Positions 9,301-18,781 of a stretch of DNA of 64,000 nt are shown here, piece by piece (within the stretch, counting starts at the first letter, position 1; each line of letters begins with the position of its first letter). Under the pieces are notes generated by a model, which made no database searches, had not been told where the DNA came from, and worked only from the letters and a program-made list of their open reading frames with translations. The stretch is from NCBI GenBank assembly GCA_013178275.1, contig JABLWZ010000003.1:166299-230298 (forward strand). The letters run 5' to 3'. This stretch comes from Bacillota bacterium. Its GTDB lineage: Bacteria; Bacillota; Ch66; Ch109. Made by a program: the position numbers and the translations under genes.

Positions 9301-9891
9301 AACTCCCAAATGGCGGCTCGCCGCGCCGAGGAACTGGAAGCCCGGATGCAGAAACGGCTCGCCGAACTGGAGATCGAGAAACTCATATCCGCAATGCCGC
9401 CGGTGGTGGTCGGCGGGGCGATTGTCATCCCTCACGGACTGCTGAATATGTTAATGGGCAGACCCGACACCTTTGCCGCTGATGCGATCCATAAGCGCAA
9501 GATAGAGCTTGCTGCGATGAAAGCCGTGATGGACATCGAAACCTCCCTAGGCTACATCCCCCGCGACGTGAGCGCGGCGAAAGTCGGCTATGACATTGAA
9601 TCGTTCATACCGCAGGACAAGCGCGGTGCGGACGGCGCGACCCTGCGTTTTATCGAGGTGAAAGGCAGAGCGAGCGGAGCAGATACCGTGACTGTCAGCA
9701 AGAACGAAATCCTTACGGCGTTTAACAAGCCAGATGAATATATCTTGGCGATTGTAGAGGTTGACGGCGCGGCTACCAAGACCGCCTACCTGAAACGCCC
9801 GTTCCGCGAACGCCCGGACTTTGCTGCGACTAGCGTGAACTATAGTATTGTTGAGTTGATTAATAGTACAGAAGTTATTTGGAGGAATTAA
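6388..9891 (+). CDS. SNF2-family helicase with C-terminal DUF3883
   Basis: A 1167-residue superfamily 2 helicase. The Walker A region is DDPGAGKT around residues 129-136, DEAH at about 230-233, and the motif VI segment RFGRIHRIGQTE near 590, which is the SNF2/Swi2 style. Residues about 1060-1160 match DUF3883, a restriction-endonuclease-like domain with an IEVKG core near residue 1088. Such proteins translocate on duplex DNA and are typical of anti-phage operons with a DNA methyltransferase. First gene of a six-gene run; its stop is 4 bp before the DUF2971 gene. Function as the DNA-translocating part of a defence complex is inferred from family and context. Confidence 0.9.
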   Translation: MARLEDITVGASVVGIAGSAPVNVVAVKWHGNSVLEITFKDARGQLASQLLYREDEERLDVGDNSLPWSFDADANLLRLASEAYRINLAHIFDPYLAVHTSEIEPLPHQISAVYQEMLSRLPLRYILADDPGAGKTIMTGLFLKELLVRGDLKRCMIVSPGNLAEQWQDELYRKLNLRFEILTNDRIESAVTGNVFTEANRCIVRLDKLSRNEKIQEKLRVTDWDLIVCDEAHKMSATVWGGEIKYTKRFQLGRLLSSITRHFLLLTATPHNGKEEDFQLFMSLIDQDRFEGVVRSGNQAVDVSDVMRRLVKEDLLKFDGTPLFPERRAYTVNYDLSPLEAKLYTAVTDYVQDEFNRADNLNHERKTTVGFALTILQRRLASSPEAIYQSLKRRRERLESRLAEERLGKRSSDYTVPDYDDYDDDDMSSAELEDTEEKVVDQASAAQTIAELEAEITTLKKLERMANDVRQSGEDRKWDELSKLLQDNDNMFSGDGLRKKLIIFTEHRDTLRYLTDKTRSLLGSEEAVVTIHGSMLRDERRKVEEVFKQDKEVRILVATDAAGEGINLQRAHLMVNYDLPWNPNRLEQRFGRIHRIGQTEVCHLWNLVSRETREGMVFQRLFEKLEQEREALKGKVFDVLGKVTFENKPLRDLLIEAIRYGNDPAVRDRLNQVVDHSLNREELQKLLDENALTEDTMDVHRVMAIREDMERMEAHKLQPHFIETFFIEAFQSVGGKIRPREKGRYEITSVPFAVRNRDMQIGFGEPVLLRYERVCFDKPNCNVQGLVPAAIIAPGHPLLEATIDLVRERNVDVLKRGAVFIDDNDFGTEARLLFYIEDSVQDGVILPSGSKRVISKHIHFVEIKEDGTAANAGYAPYLDYRAADESEQAAVRSFLTSQRWLQANVEDIAVGYAIGEIIPAHVREVKERKTKLIDKTVKAVKERLTAEIQYWDFRSADLKQKEASGKSNARLNSQMAARRAEELEARMQKRLAELEIEKLISAMPPVVVGGAIVIPHGLLNMLMGRPDTFAADAIHKRKIELAAMKAVMDIETSLGYIPRDVSAAKVGYDIESFIPQDKRGADGATLRFIEVKGRASGADTVTVSKNEILTAFNKPDEYILAIVEVDGAATKTAYLKRPFRERPDFAATSVNYSIVELINSTEVIWRN

Positions 9892-9895
9892 AAGA

Positions 9896-10834
9896 GTGTC
9901 AAAAAATGATCCGCCAAATATAGTCTATCACTATACATCGCCACAAGGCGCATTTGATATACTCCGCAATAAGACTCTCTGGTTCACTGACTGCCAGTAT
10001 TTAAATGACATGAGTGAATTCGTATACATATTAGAACCAATCGAAGAAGCATACACGAAACTGACGCAAGAGCGAGGTGAAAATGCTTCCGATATTGACA
10101 GGTTCTTGAAATCGTTCTTCTCATCACCTTATGAGGGCCTTGATTTCGAAGGATTTATGAAACACAAAAAAATGAGACGCGGGTTTCCTCCTCGCTTTCG
10201 TTATTATGTCTTGTGTTCATCAATAAATGATGATTCCGCAAGCATGTGGAATTATTATGTAAGAAACGGATCATATCGAGGTTATAATCTAGGGCTTAGA
10301 CGAGCTATCATTATCGACTGGTTTCATCAACTAAACAATGACAAAATTAAGCTTGTTGAGGGTAGGGTCATATACGACCGAAAAAAGCAGGTTGATAAAG
10401 CATATCAAAAGCTCAAAGAGCTTCTCGCTTGCTATGATAATAAAATGGTCGGTTTGGGCGGAAATGCTGATGATAGTCTGGTAATAGATGATTTTCAGGA
10501 CGGGCTTAGTGAATATATCCATGAACAAAAATTGTTCTCAAAGAATCCCGCCTTCGCCAGTGAACAGGAGCACAGATTTGTGTTGAAGGTCCACAACGAT
10601 TATAGCAATGGCATCAGTGGTTTGCAGACACAGTACCGCGTTGGCGAAAGTGGTATTATTACACCATATATTGAATGGAACTTTGGGGATCTAAAAGCAC
10701 AACTTTTAAACCAAATTACCCTTTCGCCTATGATAGAGTCGGAGCTTGCACACGAGAGCTTTAAGCGATTTCTTGCGAATGATGTATATCAAAGTATTGA
10801 AATTAAGCCATCAACTATAAAGCTACGTTATTAG
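9896..10834 (+). CDS. DUF2971 protein
   Basis: A 312-residue protein with the DUF2971 signature near its N-terminus (VYHYTSPQGAFDIL, then LWFTDCQYLNDMSEF) and an EQEHRFVLK segment near residue 225. The biochemical role of DUF2971 is not established to my knowledge, but it is often found in defence islands. It starts with GTG after GGAGGA and lies 4 bp after the helicase. It is markedly more AT-rich than the GC-rich genes either side, which suggests a later insertion of this gene into the operon. Confidence 0.8.
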   Translation: MSKNDPPNIVYHYTSPQGAFDILRNKTLWFTDCQYLNDMSEFVYILEPIEEAYTKLTQERGENASDIDRFLKSFFSSPYEGLDFEGFMKHKKMRRGFPPRFRYYVLCSSINDDSASMWNYYVRNGSYRGYNLGLRRAIIIDWFHQLNNDKIKLVEGRVIYDRKKQVDKAYQKLKELLACYDNKMVGLGGNADDSLVIDDFQDGLSEYIHEQKLFSKNPAFASEQEHRFVLKVHNDYSNGISGLQTQYRVGESGIITPYIEWNFGDLKAQLLNQITLSPMIESELAHESFKRFLANDVYQSIEIKPSTIKLRY

Positions 10835-10853
10835 CTATAAAGGAGTGTTTAGA

Positions 10854-13559
10854 GTGACCAACCATAAAAAGCTCATCGAAGTTGCCCTCCCGCTCGAAGC
10901 CATCAACGCACAGTCTGCCCGTGAGAAGTCCATACGCCACGGGCATCCGTCTACGTTGCACCTTTGGTGGGCTAGACGGCCGCTAGCAGCGGCGCGGGCG
11001 GTCATCTTTTCGTCGCTCGTTGACGACCCGTCCAGCCACCCCGACGAATTCCCTACCGAGGAAGCGCAGACGAGAGAACGTCAGCGTTTGTTTGCTATAC
11101 TTGAAAAACTGGTGAAGTGGGAGAATTCCAACAATCGGGAGATTCTCGCCGAGGCGAAAGCCGAGATCATGAAGTCCACTGGCGGCAACCCGCCCGCATT
11201 GCTTGACCCGTTTGCGGGCGGCGGCTCAATACCACTGGAAGCACAACGGCTCGGACTGGAAGCCCACGCCAGCGACTTAAACCCCGTCGCTGTGATGATT
11301 AACAAGGCGATGATTGAAATCCCGCCGAAGTTCGCCGGGCAGCCGCCGGTGAATCCTGATTCCCGGGTAAACACGATGGAAGGCACATGGACGGGCGCGA
11401 GCGGGCTTGCCGAAGACGTACGCTATTACGGCGACTGGATGAAAAAGAAAGCCTATGAGAAAATCGGGCATCTGTACCCGAAGGTCAAGGATGAACACGG
11501 GCAGGAGCGTACTGTCATCGCCTGGATTTGGGCGCGGACGATAAAATGCCCCAACCCCGCCTGCGGGTGCGAAATGCCGCTGGCGAACAGTTTTGTGCTG
11601 TCCAAAAATAAAGGCAAAGAAGCCTATATTCAGCCTATCATTGAGGGCAAGAATATCCGCTATGAAGTGAAGTACGGGAAAAACGCGGCGGAACCGCATA
11701 AGACGGCTCGCGGCAAGTTCAAATGTATTTGTTGTGGTGAAATTGCTACTAATGATTATGTAAGAAAAGAAGCGGTCGAAGGTCATATGGGATCGCGTCT
11801 TATGGCGGTTGTTGCTGAAGGGCAAAATAGGCGGCTGTACATTTCTCCATCTGAAGAACAAGAGCAGGCTACAATGCAGGCAAGCCCAGTATGGAAACCA
11901 GACCAACTCGTAACGACACCTTGTCACGATGTTGATAGATTGCCTATGTATGGTATGCATACTTGGGGCGATGCCTTTACTAAACGTCAGCTTGTCGCTC
12001 TCACAACATTTTGCGACCTTATGCCTACTGTACAAAAGCAGGTTGAATCTGACGGCGGGAGCAAGGAATACGCGCAGGCGGTGGGGGTGTATCTGGCTTT
12101 CTCTATAGATAAAATGGTTGACTACCATTCATCTATTTCTGTCTGGCATACAACACGCGACCTTGTTGCCAATACTATGCGCCGTCAAGCAATACAGATG
12201 ACTTGGGATTATGCCGAAGCAAACCCATTTTGTAATTCATCTGGCTGTTTTGAAAATATGTATCTATGGATTGTAAAAACTTTGGCTAATCTCCCGCAAG
12301 GAAAACGTGGCATAGCAATCCAACACGACGCGCAAGCGGACAACGGTTTGAGAAATATTATGGTTTCAACAGACCCACCATACTATGATAATATCGGCTA
12401 CGCTGATTTATCTGACTACTTTTATGTGTGGCTTCGGCAAATGCTGAAAGGCATCTATCCTGAATTGTTCCGAACGATGCTTGTACCAAAAGCGGAGGAG
12501 TTAGTTGCAACACCATATCGTTTTGAAGGTGGCAAAGCGGAAGCCTGTAAATTCTTTGAGGACGGAATGGCGCAAGCGTTTAAGCAGATAAATGCCTATG
12601 TTCGCAACGATATTCCGACAACGGTTTACTACGCCTACAAACAGAGCGAGGACGATTCAGGTGACAAGACGGCTTCGACCGGTTGGGAAACAATGCTGTC
12701 AGCGATGATACAAACGGGATTTACTGTTATAGGCACTTGGCCTATGCGTACAGAGTTGACAACTGCTCTAAAAGGTAATGTCAACGCCCTCGCTTCCTCC
12801 ATTGTCCTTGTCTGCCGTAAGCGTCCCGCCGATGCGCCGGTTTGCACCCGACGCGACTTCATCAATGCCCTGAAGCGGGAACTCAAACCCGCGCTGGTCA
12901 AGCTTCAAGCCTCCAACATCGCGCCAGTGGACTTGGCGCAGAGCGCAATCGGTCCCGGCATGGGCGTGTACTCACGCTTTTCAAAAGTGCTGGAAGCGGA
13001 CGGGACACCGATGAGCGTCCGTTCGGCTCTGCAAATCATCAATCAGGAACTTGACCTTTATTTTACGGAGCAGGACGGAGAACTTGACCGCGACAGCCGC
13101 TTCTGCGTAGACCTATATACACAGTATGCTTTTAACGACATGAAGTTCGGCGAGGCGGACGTGCTGGCGCGGGCAAAGAATACCTCGGTGGAAAGGCTCG
13201 CGGCTCGCGGCGTCCTCTACGCGCAAAAAGGCGTGGTGCGGCTGCTGATGCGGGAGGAAATCCCCGAGAGGACTGACCGGGAGATTATCTGGCTGCTCAC
13301 CCAGCAGCTTACCCGCGCCTTGGAGAAGGACGGCGTGTATGGTGCGGCGAAGATAGTGGCGGACATCTTCACCTCCGAGCCGGAACAGGCGAAGGCTCTG
13401 GCGTACCGCCTGTTTACGATAGCTGAGCGCAAGGGTTGGGCGGCAGAAGCCTATGCCTACAACTCGCTCGTCATTAGCTGGCCGGACGTGCAGTCCAAGG
13501 CGGCGGATTTGCAATCGCAGAGGAACAACGGTAAGCAGACAACCCTGCTCGATATTTAG
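10854..13559 (+). CDS. DUF1156 DNA methyltransferase
   Basis: About 901 residues beginning with DUF1156 (LIEVALPLEAIN...HLWWARRPL). The SAM-binding motif DPFAGGGS is near residue 118 and the catalytic DPPYYDN motif near 507, as in amino-methyltransferases acting on adenine or cytosine exocyclic nitrogen. Two Cys pairs near residues 235 and 290 (CPNPACGC, CICC) suggest a zinc site. GTG 10854 with AAAGGAG 9 nt upstream is preferred over GTG 10845, which lies inside that site. It probably marks host DNA so that the operon's effector spares it. DNA between roughly 11,725 and 12,790 is less GC-rich than the gene's ends, suggesting a recombined centre. Confidence 0.9.
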   Translation: MTNHKKLIEVALPLEAINAQSAREKSIRHGHPSTLHLWWARRPLAAARAVIFSSLVDDPSSHPDEFPTEEAQTRERQRLFAILEKLVKWENSNNREILAEAKAEIMKSTGGNPPALLDPFAGGGSIPLEAQRLGLEAHASDLNPVAVMINKAMIEIPPKFAGQPPVNPDSRVNTMEGTWTGASGLAEDVRYYGDWMKKKAYEKIGHLYPKVKDEHGQERTVIAWIWARTIKCPNPACGCEMPLANSFVLSKNKGKEAYIQPIIEGKNIRYEVKYGKNAAEPHKTARGKFKCICCGEIATNDYVRKEAVEGHMGSRLMAVVAEGQNRRLYISPSEEQEQATMQASPVWKPDQLVTTPCHDVDRLPMYGMHTWGDAFTKRQLVALTTFCDLMPTVQKQVESDGGSKEYAQAVGVYLAFSIDKMVDYHSSISVWHTTRDLVANTMRRQAIQMTWDYAEANPFCNSSGCFENMYLWIVKTLANLPQGKRGIAIQHDAQADNGLRNIMVSTDPPYYDNIGYADLSDYFYVWLRQMLKGIYPELFRTMLVPKAEELVATPYRFEGGKAEACKFFEDGMAQAFKQINAYVRNDIPTTVYYAYKQSEDDSGDKTASTGWETMLSAMIQTGFTVIGTWPMRTELTTALKGNVNALASSIVLVCRKRPADAPVCTRRDFINALKRELKPALVKLQASNIAPVDLAQSAIGPGMGVYSRFSKVLEADGTPMSVRSALQIINQELDLYFTEQDGELDRDSRFCVDLYTQYAFNDMKFGEADVLARAKNTSVERLAARGVLYAQKGVVRLLMREEIPERTDREIIWLLTQQLTRALEKDGVYGAAKIVADIFTSEPEQAKALAYRLFTIAERKGWAAEAYAYNSLVISWPDVQSKAADLQSQRNNGKQTTLLDI

Positions 13560-13586
13560 GACCAAGATTAACGGGAGGAAACGGCT

Positions 13587-16500
13587 ATGGAAAACAGTAA
13601 AATTATCTCAGACGGGTTTGCCATTTTGAGGGATACGCTTGCTCCTTATATTGGCAGAGAGCTTGGTCTTGAATATGGCTCAAACATCTGGTGGCGCGAA
13701 GGCGTAATGAAAACGCTGCGGGATGACCAAAAGCGCAATCTGCCCGGGGAAGGGGACTTTGCGACACTGACGGATTCCCTTGACATAGCCAGGTGCCTGC
13801 TGCTGTTTGACATTCACTGGCAGTATGTGTTCAAGAAAAAACTGTCCATTGATCACCGCACCTGGGCAAAGGAACTCATAGGGTTCCGTAATCGCTTGGC
13901 GCATATCGGCGGCAATGATTTCTCCAATGACGACACTTGGCGCGCGCTCGATACGATGTCCCGCCTTTGTGAACAGCTGGATTCGGAGAGCGCGGAGGAG
14001 ATCCGCGGTTTGCTCCGCACCTCCCGCTACGGCTCGGCTGACGGCTCTACTACCGTGACGGAAGCGTCCTCCGCTCCCGCGACCGCCGCCAGGATCAAGA
14101 AAGACGGCATACTGAAAGACACGCCTATCAGCGGGCTTCCAAGTTGGCGCGATGTTATCGAGCCGCATCCCGACGTGGCGCAGGGGCGATATAAGAACGC
14201 CGAGTTCGCCGCCGACCTCGCGCAGGTCGCTCGCGGCGAAGGCGCGTATGAGTACCGGGATCCGGTGGAGTTCTTTGCCCGTACTTATGTGACGGAAGGT
14301 ATGACTGGGCTGCTCGAACAGGCACTCCGCCGTGTATGCGGCAAGGACGGCGAACCGGTCATCCAGCTTAAAACGGCGTTCGGCGGCGGCAAGACCCACA
14401 GTATGCTCGCGCTCTACCACATGATGCGCGGCCGGGTTTCCATCGGCAAAATCCCGAATGTGAAGCCGGTACTGAAACGCGCAGGCGTTACGGCATTGCC
14501 GAAAGCGAATGTGGCGGTTCTGGTCGGCACTGCCCTTGACCCGACCAAGAGCAAACGACCGAATAATATGCCAGGAATTACTATCAATACCCTGTGGGGC
14601 GAGATGGCGGCGCAGCTTGCAGAATCAGCAGGCAAGCCGAAGTTATATGATTATGTGAAAGAGTCGGACAAGAAAGGCGTATCTCCCGGCTCGGAAATGT
14701 TAAAGAACCTGTTTGATGCCGCCGCCCCCTGCCTTATCCTGATGGACGAGTTGGTCGCCTATGCCAAGAAGATCTATGGCGCAAGCGGACTGCCGGCGGG
14801 GACGTTTGACAACTTTATCTCCTTTATTCAGGAAGTGACGGAGGCGGCAAGGGCGAGCAAGAACAGCCTGGTGGTCGCGTCTATCCCAGAATCCGACATC
14901 GAAATCGGCGGCGAGGCGGGCAAGACTGCTTTGACAACCATAGAGCATATCTTTGGGCGTATGGAGTCCATCTGGAAGCCCGTCGCGGCAAACGAGGGCT
15001 TTGAAGTCGTGCGCCGCCGCCTGTTCCTTGACTGCAAGAACCCTGACGGGCGCGACGAAGTATGTGCCAGGTTCAGCCATATGTACAACGAGAACCAGAG
15101 CGACTTTCCGCCTGAGGCCCGCGAGGTGGAGTATCGGGGGCGGATGATTTCATGCTACCCGATTCACCCTGAAGTGTTTGACCGCCTTTACGAGGACTGG
15201 GCTACCCTGGAGCGTTTCCAAAGAACGCGCGGCGTACTGCGCCTGATGGCGGCGGTCATTCACGAACTGTGGATGGGCAACGACGCGAGTTTGATGATAA
15301 TGCCCGGCTCTATCCCGCTCGACGTGCCGAATGTGCGCGACGAGTTGACGCGGCATCTCTCCGAAGGGTGGAACGCTCTTGTTGACCGGGAGGTGGACGG
15401 CAGAAACTCCATACCGTTCCGAAAAGACCAGGCCAATATACGATACGGCAGCAGATTAGCGGCTCGCCGCGTGGCGAGAACGGTTATGCTTGGAAGTGCG
15501 CCAACCGTCCGCGACCAGAATGTACGAGGGATAGAGTCCTCACGCATTCGCCTTGGCGTGGTTCAGCCCGGTGAGAACATCGCCAACTTCAACGATGCAC
15601 TGAACACGCTGACCTCGTCACTTGCCTACCTTTACACCAATCCGTCGGGCGACCGCTTCTGGTACGATACCCGCCCGACTCTCCGTAAGACTGTAGAAGA
15701 CCGCGCCACGCAGGTGTCGGCTTCCGATGTGGAATACGAAATCGAGACGCGCCTTCGCTCTCTGCGCAAGGAACGGCCGTTCGCAGGCGTTCATATCTGC
15801 CCGGCGTCCTCGCTCGATGTGCCGGACGAGCAGACTGCCCGATTGGTTATCCTGCGACCGGTGGACGAGTATAAGGCGGCTAGCCGGAACAACAACGCGA
15901 TGACGGCGGTCGCGGACATCCTGAACAACCGTGGCAGCACGCCGCGCATCTATCGGAATATGCTTGCGTTCATCGCGCCCGACCAAGACCGGATGACCAG
16001 TCTTAAACAGGCGGCTCGGCTATACATAGCGTGGAAGTCCATCAAAGACGACAGCGAGGACTTGAACCTTGACGCGGCGCAGAACCGCGAAACCGAAAAC
16101 AATCTCAAACGCGCCAACGAAACGGTGGATGCGCAGGTCAAGGAAGCCTACTGCTGGCTCCTGGTGCCGTACATCGACAGGAGCGCGGATATTAAGACCA
16201 TCGTGTGGGACACCATCCGCATCAGCGGTGGCAACGAGAGCATTATCCAGAAGGCCGCCAAGAAGATGCTCCAGAACGAGGCAATTATCACGCAGTGGGC
16301 TCCAGCTCTCCTGCGGATGGAACTGGACGGCATCCTGTGGCGCGACTCCGACACCATTGCTATCAAGAAGCTGTGGGAGTACCTCTGCACCTACTGCTAC
16401 CTCCCGCGCTTGGCAAACGAGGAAGTGCTAAACCAGGCAATCCAGACCGGGCTGAACTCCACGGAGTATTTCGCCTATGCGTCAGGCTTTGACGGCACCC

Positions 16501-17000
16501 GCTACATCGACCTGAAGTTCAACCAGTATGTCGGCATCGTCGAGCGGTCGGGCTATCTGGTCAAGGTAGGCGTGGCGCAAAAGCAGCTTGCCGAGGAAGA
16601 AGCAAAGCGTCGTGCCGAGGCGGAAGCGCGGTCGGGCGGCGGGGCGGTTATTCCCGCAGGATCGAGCGGCGAAACCGGGTCAACGGACCATACTGGGCCG
16701 AGAGACGAAAGTGACAGCGGCAGCGGTTCGCAAGAGGTTCGCGTAGACCCGACACCGGCGACTCCTAAAAACAAGCGGTTCTTTATGTCCGCCGACCTCG
16801 ACACCATGCGGATTAACCGCGATGTGCAGAAGTACGTCGAGGAGATAATCCAGCACCTGATCACAGTTGATGGGGCAAGGGTAAAGGTATCGCTCGAAGT
16901 CGAAGCTGAAACCACTAATGGCTTCACACAACAAATCGTACGTACCATCTCCGAAAACTGCCGGACACTGCGGGTCAGGGATTCGGGGTTTGAGGAGTAG
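13587..17000 (+). CDS. HEPN (Swt1-like)-DUF499 ATPase
   Basis: An 1137-residue protein. The first about 140 residues resemble the Swt1-type HEPN domain and contain the RNRLAH motif (R101-H106), the RxxxxH pattern of HEPN nucleases. DUF499 follows, with Walker A AFGGGKTH near 266 and Walker B LILMDE near 385. A Gly/Ser/Glu-rich linker around 1020-1060 leads to a small C-terminal domain. DUF499 proteins regularly accompany DUF1156 methyltransferases and large helicases in defence loci. The likely role is ATP-driven sensing or assembly, with the HEPN part a possible RNase effector or merely a dimer interface. Good GGGAGG ribosome binding site. Confidence 0.85.
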   Translation: MENSKIISDGFAILRDTLAPYIGRELGLEYGSNIWWREGVMKTLRDDQKRNLPGEGDFATLTDSLDIARCLLLFDIHWQYVFKKKLSIDHRTWAKELIGFRNRLAHIGGNDFSNDDTWRALDTMSRLCEQLDSESAEEIRGLLRTSRYGSADGSTTVTEASSAPATAARIKKDGILKDTPISGLPSWRDVIEPHPDVAQGRYKNAEFAADLAQVARGEGAYEYRDPVEFFARTYVTEGMTGLLEQALRRVCGKDGEPVIQLKTAFGGGKTHSMLALYHMMRGRVSIGKIPNVKPVLKRAGVTALPKANVAVLVGTALDPTKSKRPNNMPGITINTLWGEMAAQLAESAGKPKLYDYVKESDKKGVSPGSEMLKNLFDAAAPCLILMDELVAYAKKIYGASGLPAGTFDNFISFIQEVTEAARASKNSLVVASIPESDIEIGGEAGKTALTTIEHIFGRMESIWKPVAANEGFEVVRRRLFLDCKNPDGRDEVCARFSHMYNENQSDFPPEAREVEYRGRMISCYPIHPEVFDRLYEDWATLERFQRTRGVLRLMAAVIHELWMGNDASLMIMPGSIPLDVPNVRDELTRHLSEGWNALVDREVDGRNSIPFRKDQANIRYGSRLAARRVARTVMLGSAPTVRDQNVRGIESSRIRLGVVQPGENIANFNDALNTLTSSLAYLYTNPSGDRFWYDTRPTLRKTVEDRATQVSASDVEYEIETRLRSLRKERPFAGVHICPASSLDVPDEQTARLVILRPVDEYKAASRNNNAMTAVADILNNRGSTPRIYRNMLAFIAPDQDRMTSLKQAARLYIAWKSIKDDSEDLNLDAAQNRETENNLKRANETVDAQVKEAYCWLLVPYIDRSADIKTIVWDTIRISGGNESIIQKAAKKMLQNEAIITQWAPALLRMELDGILWRDSDTIAIKKLWEYLCTYCYLPRLANEEVLNQAIQTGLNSTEYFAYASGFDGTRYIDLKFNQYVGIVERSGYLVKVGVAQKQLAEEEAKRRAEAEARSGGGAVIPAGSSGETGSTDHTGPRDESDSGSGSQEVRVDPTPATPKNKRFFMSADLDTMRINRDVQKYVEEIIQHLITVDGARVKVSLEVEAETTNGFTQQIVRTISENCRTLRVRDSGFEE

Positions 17001-17029
17001 AGCGAAGAATACACTCCGCAGGAGGGTTT

Positions 17030-18781
17030 ATGAGGATATCCTATGTTAAAGTTTCCAATTACAGGAACATCGACGGTATAACCGTCTGCTTCAACCCGGA
17101 CTGCAATTACATCATCGGGGAGAACAATCTGGGTAAGAGCAACTTCCTGTCGCTCCTTGAGACGGTGTGCAGAGGCAAGGGGTTTGATGAGAAGGATTTT
17201 GCCGATCCGGAAAAGCCAATTGAGGTTGAACTGGATGTTCAACTGCTCCCTAATGAGCAGGGCTTTTTCGGCGACAACTTTTCGCCGGAAGATGCTTCTT
17301 TGCTGAAGATTCGTTATCGTCAGACCATCAAAGAAGCCTACCCGACTATCATCAGTGCCGACTCAAATGAGAGCATACAGGCAAGGCTCATCAGGAAAAT
17401 CAACTTCCTGAAGTACGAGACCACATCCGTTCCGAGCAGAGAGCTGCGCCTTGATTCGCAAAAAGGCGCGGGGCTTCTTATCAACGGAATCATCGAGAGG
17501 TTCATTGCCGACGGCGGTCCCACTTTTCTGAACGATGAGCGGGTCGGCAGCTTAATGGAGTTCATCAATGGGCATCTAGGCAAAATACGCAGTTTCCGCG
17601 ACTACTCCATCAAGGCGACGGTTGCCCCAAATCCGACGGAAATGTTGACAAGCCTTTTCTATTTGTCCGACGGGGATAGGAAGATTGATGCGACGGGAAG
17701 TGGCATTCAGTATATGGCTATGGCGTCGATAAACATCCTGTGCCAGATAATGGAGTTGTACAAAAGTAAATCTGCCCCGTTCGATGAACAGTTATATACC
17801 GATGACAGCGGCAAAAAGCTGTTACCACTCGTGCTGTCGATTGACGAGCCGGAGGTTCACCTGCACCCCTATCTTCAAAGGTCGCTAATCGGTTACTACA
17901 AAAGAATTCTGCGTAACGAGGATACCGAGTTCGCTGAACTGTTAAAAAGTTGTTTCGGTGTAGATGGCATCGATGGGCAGTTTGTTATCGTCACGCACTC
18001 GACGGATGCATTGGTCGGGGATTACCGCAACCTTATCCGCTTCTACAAAGACGGGGATAAGACTGCGGTCATCAGTGGCTATGCCTTGCGACCGGTTGAG
18101 AGGTCAAGTAACGAGAGGCGGATTAAGACTGAGAACGAAAAGCACCTCATTATGCACTTCCCTGAAATCAAAGAAGCGTTCTACGCCAAGTGTGCCGTGC
18201 TGATTGAAGGCGAAACAGAATACGGATGTATTCACGCCTTTGCCGACAAGATAGGCGTGGCGTTGGACGATTATGGAATATGCGTGATAAACGCACGAGG
18301 CGAAGGCTCTATTAAGCCACTTCGCGAGTTGCTTACGCTGTTTGCCGTACCGAGCATCGCCGTTTATGATGGGGATGTTAAGGCAGGGCATACCGCTGCT
18401 GCCGATGAATTCTATACAAATGAACTATGCTTCGAGATTGAGATTGTTAAGACACTATTCGCCGACGATAAGGCTTCGATAGTTCGTAAGATAGCTTTGG
18501 ATTTGGACAGCAAAGCTGAATCAGTGGAAATGGATGAAGACTTTGTTCGTAAGCACTTCAAAAAGATGAACGTAGATATATCCGGCTACACACCTAAAAA
18601 GCTGTCCGATGTTGACGAGAGCGATGAGGTTGAGTTTTGCCGTATGTATTCAGCGTGGTTTATGACTAAGAAGGGCGTTCTCCTTGGGCGTATTGTCGGC
18701 GAGTCACTTCCCGCTGATCTTATCCCCGCTTGCTACAGCGACGCGATAAAGAAAGCGCAGGAGGTGGCGACCAATGCCTAA
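17030..18781 (+). CDS. gajA: OLD-family ATPase/TOPRIM nuclease (GajA-like)
   Basis: A 583-residue ABC-type ATPase with Walker A GENNLGKSN (residues 30-38), signature and Walker B part SIDEPEVHLHP, and an H-loop IVTHST. A C-terminal TOPRIM domain follows (EGETE near 391 and DGD at 447-449). This is the architecture and length of GajA, the nicking endonuclease of Gabija. The next gene, a UvrD-like helicase, overlaps by 8 bp, as expected for a coupled GajA/GajB pair. It begins 30 bp after the DUF499 gene and so seems to be co-transcribed with it. The symbol reflects architecture and pairing, not a database match. Confidence 0.8.
   Translation: MRISYVKVSNYRNIDGITVCFNPDCNYIIGENNLGKSNFLSLLETVCRGKGFDEKDFADPEKPIEVELDVQLLPNEQGFFGDNFSPEDASLLKIRYRQTIKEAYPTIISADSNESIQARLIRKINFLKYETTSVPSRELRLDSQKGAGLLINGIIERFIADGGPTFLNDERVGSLMEFINGHLGKIRSFRDYSIKATVAPNPTEMLTSLFYLSDGDRKIDATGSGIQYMAMASINILCQIMELYKSKSAPFDEQLYTDDSGKKLLPLVLSIDEPEVHLHPYLQRSLIGYYKRILRNEDTEFAELLKSCFGVDGIDGQFVIVTHSTDALVGDYRNLIRFYKDGDKTAVISGYALRPVERSSNERRIKTENEKHLIMHFPEIKEAFYAKCAVLIEGETEYGCIHAFADKIGVALDDYGICVINARGEGSIKPLRELLTLFAVPSIAVYDGDVKAGHTAAADEFYTNELCFEIEIVKTLFADDKASIVRKIALDLDSKAESVEMDEDFVRKHFKKMNVDISGYTPKKLSDVDESDEVEFCRMYSAWFMTKKGVLLGRIVGESLPADLIPACYSDAIKKAQEVATNA

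Noticed and set aside
11277..12128. 283-codon frame on the minus strand
   Set aside because: Antisense to the DUF1156 methyltransferase, including its zinc motifs; a shadow frame.
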